Shown here: positions 56,880 through 60,059 of the stretch, piece by piece
How positions within the stretch are numbered: position 1 is the stretch's first letter
Layout of the letters: each line of letters opens with the position of its first letter
Made by a program: the position numbers and the translations under genes
Notes under the pieces: model-generated
What the model was told of the DNA's origin: nothing
What the model saw: the letters and a program-made list of their open reading frames with translations, nothing else
The model's database searches: none
Virus record (IMG/VR): IMGVR_UViG_3300042465_001922
Location: 1-60,059 of that record
Length of the DNA: 60,059 bases
Direction: 5' to 3' (one strand)
Source: a virus

Positions 56880-57139
56880 TAGACCATCCGTCCACGAGTC
56901 TTGCCGCGCTGAGCGATTCCATCAGCTCGCTTTGAAGCAGAAGAAACCTTGCCACCCTTAGCTTTCTTAACAGTAGTAGGAGCCTCAGCAGGCTTCATGC
57001 CAAGCTTATCGCGGATGTAATCCTCTATCGTTGCCGCACCGGTCATGGCTTTTTTAACCATTCCAGGAATACCAAACCGGCCCTCGTCTGCTACAGGTGC
57101 AGACTCAATTGCCTTGGTCTTTTCTGATTTCTCGGCCAT
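56879..57139 (-). CDS. Small protein with ADGIAQRGKTRGRMV tag, copy 2
   Basis: An 86-residue protein. After an acidic start, GIPGMVKKAMTGAATIEDYI and RDKLGMKPAEAPTTVKKAKG lead into the shared tag GGKVSSASKRADGIAQRGKT-RGRMV at the exact C-terminus. Its N-terminal part differs from copies 1 and 3, so only the tag is conserved. Confidence 0.6.
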   Translation of the reverse strand: MAEKSEKTKAIESAPVADEGRFGIPGMVKKAMTGAATIEDYIRDKLGMKPAEAPTTVKKAKGGKVSSASKRADGIAQRGKTRGRMV

Positions 57140-57412
57140 TTAAACCATCCTTCCACGGGTTTTACCACGCTGAGCAATGCCATCAGCACGAGAAGAGGCA
57201 GAAGATACTTTACCGCCTGCTTTCATGCCCTTCATTCTTTGCTTTGCTTTTTTAGCAAATTCATTTAATTCATCTTCTTCTTGCGATTGGCTTGATTGCA
57301 TTTTTTTATCAAATTCTTCAGACTCCTGCTGCATTTTTTTAGTTGCAGCATCATATTGTTCTTTGGTAACAGGTTTCCCAAGAACATAATAATTTTGCTG
57401 AGAATCCGCCAT
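57140..57412 (-). CDS. Small protein with ADGIAQRGKTRGRMV tag, copy 3
   Basis: A 90-residue protein (ATG 57412 after GGGGTAAGTG). Helical, charged body (KEQYDAATKKMQQESEEFDK; EEDELNEFAKKAKQRMKGMK) and the C-terminal tag GGKVSSASSRADGIAQRGKT-RGRMV, nearly identical to copy 2. The tag could be a capsid- or portal-targeting signal. Confidence 0.6.
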   Translation of the reverse strand: MADSQQNYYVLGKPVTKEQYDAATKKMQQESEEFDKKMQSSQSQEEDELNEFAKKAKQRMKGMKAGGKVSSASSRADGIAQRGKTRGRMV

Positions 57413-57415
57413 CAC

Positions 57416-57664
57416 TTACCCCTTGCCAATAAGTCGGTCAATTTTTTCTTCAAGGCGGTTAAACCTTGCATCAATGTGTTCAGTAATTCGCTGAACTTCT
57501 TCTTTAGTAACGTGATCACGGGCTACCTCCACACGTGTTTCATTAAGTTTCTGTTCAATCTGGTCTATTTTCCTAAACTTTTCTTGTGCCATATATGCCA
57601 CCAGAGCAAAAAAAGCTGCGGCTAGGGTAAGAAGACCATTCCAAATAAGACCTACCGAGTCCAT
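57416..57664 (-). CDS. Small membrane-anchored coiled-coil protein
   Basis: An 82-residue protein with an N-terminal membrane helix (GLIWNGLLTLAAAFFALVAY) and a coiled coil with heptads (EKFRKIDQIEQKLNETRVEV; HIDARFNRLEEKIDRLIG). Layout similar to several small phage proteins of unknown role; a membrane-bound assembly or lysis helper is possible. Confidence 0.55.
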   Translation of the reverse strand: MDSVGLIWNGLLTLAAAFFALVAYMAQEKFRKIDQIEQKLNETRVEVARDHVTKEEVQRITEHIDARFNRLEEKIDRLIGKG

Positions 57665-57952
57665 TTAACCGCATCTCCATCGTTTCAAAGATTGATTTAA
57701 CCGGCTGTTTGGATCACGTTTGGTTTCCGGATTGGCTAATTTTTTCATGCCTTCCATCCTTGCGCAAAACGATTTCCGTCGAGCTGCACGTTTGCCGGTA
57801 GGGCTTGATTCAGTAACAGCAGTTTGTAACTTTGAGCCAGGGTTGGCTTTCCGATAGGCGGCAACGCCCTTGGCGGTCATGCCAGCACCCTGCTTGGTGG
57901 GACGAAAGTTACCCGACTTCACCGAAGTTTTGATGCCCATTCCCTTGGCCAT
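57665..57952 (-). CDS. DUF6321 basic protein
   Basis: A 95-residue basic protein. GMTAKGVAAYRKANPGSKLQ, TGKRAARRKSFCARMEGMKK and KRDPNSRLNQSLKRWRC match the DUF6321 family, short proteins with a conserved RRKSFCARM..MK block and a terminal W.C, found in phages and bacteria. Probably nucleic-acid binding. One-base overlap with the glycosyltransferase gene. Confidence 0.75.
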   Translation of the reverse strand: MAKGMGIKTSVKSGNFRPTKQGAGMTAKGVAAYRKANPGSKLQTAVTESSPTGKRAARRKSFCARMEGMKKLANPETKRDPNSRLNQSLKRWRCG

Positions 57953-58692
57953 TACGCTGCCTCCTTAGCGGCATCTACCGGGCGCAGCCGGGGATAGAGA
58001 TAGTCTTCTCCAAAGTTCCCTTCAAACTCATGTACGCCCATGTGACCAAGCTTAATTGTTGGGTCAATCCAGACGGTAAATCCAGCCTGTTTTGCCCGCT
58101 CACAGAACACAAAATCCTCACCCATGTAGCCTTCTTCCTGATTTAACAGGAAGTCAAAGTAGGCATACATATCGCAATCGTGGTTCTGATCGTAATATTT
58201 CCACTCTGGATGCTTTTCTTTCAGAGTCTCGAATACAGTCCGCTGGATCATAATGAACCCCGTGCCAACGCGCTTGGCTCGGACAAGGCCCATCGAGTCC
58301 ATCATTATGTTTCCGTCTTCGTCTTGATCCAGCATGGAGAAGTAAACCTTCTCCTTTTTCCTGGCGCATCCAACACCGGCCACAATCGGACGGGTCTTAT
58401 TAAATGCCAGAAGTCGGAAGATGTCATCGGCATTAATGACCATATCTGAGTCCACCATAAGCAGGTGGTCGCAGTCGGATTCCAAGAACAATTTAGCGAT
58501 ACTGTTACGTACACGGGAGACCACGGAGCATCCAGAAATATTAGCCAACTGGACTCCAACTCCGTGTGCCTGCGCCTTAACGCAGAACTCCGCTAACGAA
58601 ATGGCTAGCTTTACGCTTATCTTAAAGTCATAAGCAGGTAGGCCAATAAAGACCTTGCTGCCAACCAGATCGTAGGATTGTTCTTGTTTCAT
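57952..58692 (-). CDS. GT-A type glycosyltransferase, second copy
   Basis: A 246-residue protein related in layout to the one at 20911-21627: KVFIGLPAYDFKISVKLAIS, VRNSIAKLFLESDCDHLLMV leading to DSDMV with the DSD metal motif at residues 81-83, AGVGCARK, and AKRVGTGFIMIQRTVFETL, then EDFVFCERAKQAGFTVWIDP. It lies among virion genes, so it might decorate a capsid or tail protein, while the other copy sits with a methyltransferase. Confidence 0.75.
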   Translation of the reverse strand: MKQEQSYDLVGSKVFIGLPAYDFKISVKLAISLAEFCVKAQAHGVGVQLANISGCSVVSRVRNSIAKLFLESDCDHLLMVDSDMVINADDIFRLLAFNKTRPIVAGVGCARKKEKVYFSMLDQDEDGNIMMDSMGLVRAKRVGTGFIMIQRTVFETLKEKHPEWKYYDQNHDCDMYAYFDFLLNQEEGYMGEDFVFCERAKQAGFTVWIDPTIKLGHMGVHEFEGNFGEDYLYPRLRPVDAAKEAA

Positions 58693-58694
58693 TT

Positions 58695-59186
58695 TTATCC
58701 GTAGTAGATGGTTGCGGTAACACTGTTTTCCAGATAAATCCGGATACCTTTCCGTGCAAGGATGCCCTCGCCAGGAATGATATTGAATACATCATTTGCC
58801 GTGGTGACCTTGCTGATTACCATTACGTCGTTATAAACCAGCGCATTACCGGAAGCGTCTCCAGCGTCTGCTACGGTTACGGTAAAAGTATTTGCATCGG
58901 CTACTGTAACAACTTTATAAAAGTTGTCTGTTGGGTTTGTACCGCCTGACCAATCTATGAATGTATATTCACCAACAACCAAACCGTGATTCTGAGCAGT
59001 TACCGTGGCGGTTGTTGTTGAACGGGTATACGTTCCAGATATAGACGTATCGTCATACATTCCCACAATACCAGGACTGGTTGTGGCCGACCCAAACAGA
59101 AATGCTTTCAGTCGGGTACGGTATGGGATGATTAGGCCAGACGCAGTCGCATATTGCGATTTAACGTCATACTGCATTGATGGCAT
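58695..59186 (-). CDS. Virion protein, unknown
   Basis: A 163-residue beta-rich protein (MQYDVKSQYATASGLIIPYR start) with the segment TATVTAQNHGLVVGEYTFID and ANTFTVTVADAGDASGN, a Tyr/Val/Thr pattern shared with part of the stabilisation protein at 40700. Ends in YLENSVTATIYYG. Likely head-completion or tail structural protein. Confidence 0.55.
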   Translation of the reverse strand: MPSMQYDVKSQYATASGLIIPYRTRLKAFLFGSATTSPGIVGMYDDTSISGTYTRSTTTATVTAQNHGLVVGEYTFIDWSGGTNPTDNFYKVVTVADANTFTVTVADAGDASGNALVYNDVMVISKVTTANDVFNIIPGEGILARKGIRIYLENSVTATIYYG

Positions 59187-59340
59187 CTTGTTTCTCCTGT
59201 TCGGGTGCGTCTAACCGGTTTATTAGCATTTTGTACGCTGCGATAGTGGCTTGGGCTTGAACTTGAAAGACTTGCGCCTTATTTATTTCCTGCTCCAGAG
59301 CCGCTATCTCAGTTTCCAAAAATTCCTTGGTTATTTGCAT
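59167..59340 (-). CDS. Small helical protein (57 aa)
   Basis: A 57-residue helical protein, MQITKEFLETEIAALEQEIN then KAQVFQVQAQATIAAYKMLI. Its ATG overlaps the TAA of the gene before by one base, and its stop lies 20 bases inside the next gene. Similar short coiled-coil proteins occur in this position in related phages. Function unknown. Confidence 0.55.
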   Translation of the reverse strand: MQITKEFLETEIAALEQEINKAQVFQVQAQATIAAYKMLINRLDAPEQEKQDAINAV

Positions 59341-59939
59341 TACGGAGTTACAGATGTACCAATGGAAATGTAGTGAGCAACGCCGCCAATTAAAATCTTA
59401 ATTGCTTTGGCAGTGCCACCAACAGTACCAGTCGAGACAATCGTTGCTGCGGGACCGCTCTCAATGTTGAACAGGTTCTGAACCTCACCAGTCTGGGTTC
59501 CGCTGTCCGTAACACGAATGAACGAAGAGGCTGAACCAAGAGTTACGTTGGTGCCGTAGTCGGTGTCCAGCTGAAGAACAGCCAGCGTACCGCCCGGGGT
59601 AGTTGCAGTGCCGCCCAGAGTTGCGCGGATTGCGTTAGCAGCGCCAGAAATCGTGCCGGTCGTGTTGATCGACGTAGAAATGTGTGCGCCGTTGATGGTG
59701 CCTGCGGTTGCGGCATTTGCACCGGTCACAACTGAGAAAGCACGAAGAGTCTCGCCAGAACCGGTAGAGGTAAAGGCTAAACGCTGATAAGAAAGACGGG
59801 TATCACCAGTGGTCGCAGATGTAGATCCGTATGAGCTGGAAATGTTTTGTGCGGTGGTTACTGTGATGGGGGAAGAGGCGGTGCCTCCAATGAAGCCGTT
59901 GTCAGACGCGACTGGGCCTGAAAAGGTAGTACGAGCCAT
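59340..59939 (-). CDS. Virion protein, capsid-stabilising or fibre-like
   Basis: A 199-residue, Thr/Gly/Ser/Ala-rich beta protein. ATG at 59939 has GAGG upstream and gives MARTTFSGPVASDNGFIGGT, an opening frequent in phage virion proteins encoded soon after the capsid gene. The rest (ATAGTINGAHISTSINTTGT, LGSASSFIRVTDSGTQTGEV) is repetitive beta. First gene of the leftward block at the right end of the window. Confidence 0.55.
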   Translation of the reverse strand: MARTTFSGPVASDNGFIGGTASSPITVTTAQNISSSYGSTSATTGDTRLSYQRLAFTSTGSGETLRAFSVVTGANAATAGTINGAHISTSINTTGTISGAANAIRATLGGTATTPGGTLAVLQLDTDYGTNVTLGSASSFIRVTDSGTQTGEVQNLFNIESGPAATIVSTGTVGGTAKAIKILIGGVAHYISIGTSVTP

Positions 59940-60059
59940 GTTGTCCTCGTGTAGTAGCACATCCCCGCACCGTCTCTACTAAGTCTGCTAGGCCAGTCGG
60001 TACAGGTAAAAATCCTAGACTTAAACGACAGAATACAGAAAAAAGGGGGTTTTGCAACC
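59940..60059. other. Leader with probable terminator remnant at window end
   Basis: No gene in 120 bases. On the minus strand the end reads GGTTGCAAAACCCCCTTTTT-T, a C-run followed by a T-run like the second half of an intrinsic terminator whose first arm lies outside the window. CTAGGATTTTTACC and GGCCTAGCAGACTTAG follow. A terminator here fits the end of the head operon, whose last gene is cut at base 1. Confidence 0.45.

Noticed and set aside
1-60059. tRNA genes, CRISPR array, insertion sequence, integrase/att site
   Set aside because: No cloverleaf with a T-loop consensus, no evenly spaced direct repeats with unique spacers, no transposase or recombinase motif found by reading; absence is not proven without dedicated tools.

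Overview
The window is almost certainly most of the genome of a lytic-looking, podovirus-like tailed dsDNA phage of a Gram-negative host. A P22-like portal, a two-subunit terminase, a gpT-like major capsid protein, a scaffold, head-tail adaptors, a giant ejection-type protein and a holin/lysozyme cassette are all present. I find no tape-measure protein, sheath, integrase, DNA polymerase, RNA polymerase or tRNA, so replication and transcription must lean on the host. The host cannot be named from the sequence. The style (small overlapping genes, GGG-rich basic virion proteins, LPD38 protein) resembles uncultured aquatic phages, which is an inference.

Layout. 1-8.5 kb (minus): packaging and head genes, transcribed leftwards: small terminase, LexA-like wHTH protein, large terminase, portal, GroES-like co-chaperonin, scaffold, head protein and major capsid protein (cut by the window edge). 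8.7-12.4 kb (plus): a run of small early-type genes of unknown function, several separated by a GC-rich hairpin followed by a CGCTAGGAG ribosome-binding element, plus an HNH endonuclease. 12.3-16.5 kb (minus): TOPRIM primase-like protein, SF2 helicase, ParB-like protein and a small wHTH regulator. 16.5-18.3 kb (plus): a structured non-coding element, an HslV/proteasome-like Ntn hydrolase, a metallophosphoesterase and a small membrane protein. 18.5-26.9 kb (minus): many tiny coupled genes, a glycosyltransferase, a methyltransferase, a Rap1a/Tai-like secreted protein, and a recombination set (ERF annealing protein, SSB-like acidic-tail protein, RecB/Cas4-like nuclease, PD-(D/E)XK nuclease), with RusA diverging at 27.0 kb.

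27.4-60 kb (minus): virion and lysis genes. These are an 1829-residue LPD38 protein with a HELIH motif, internal/tail proteins, a stabilisation protein flanked by two homing-type endonucleases, lysis genes, a tail tip made of collagen-like Gly-Asn/Pro repeats next to four consecutive 2-oxoglutarate/Fe(II) oxygenase genes, adaptor proteins, and a run of very small basic proteins that share C-terminal tags. The gene order implies that the right end of the window lies just downstream of the capsid gene at the left end on a circular map, with a short missing piece.

How it works together. Two different inverted-repeat operators are each found twice: one type links the wHTH/ParB/helicase operon with the recombination operon, and the other links the rusA leader with the terminase leader. 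They look like the phage's switch points. The most distinctive elements are the oxygenase quartet beside a collagen-like adhesin, the proteasome-like peptidase, the pentamer-periodic leader at 23.4-23.6 kb, and the hairpin-CGCTAGGAG modules.
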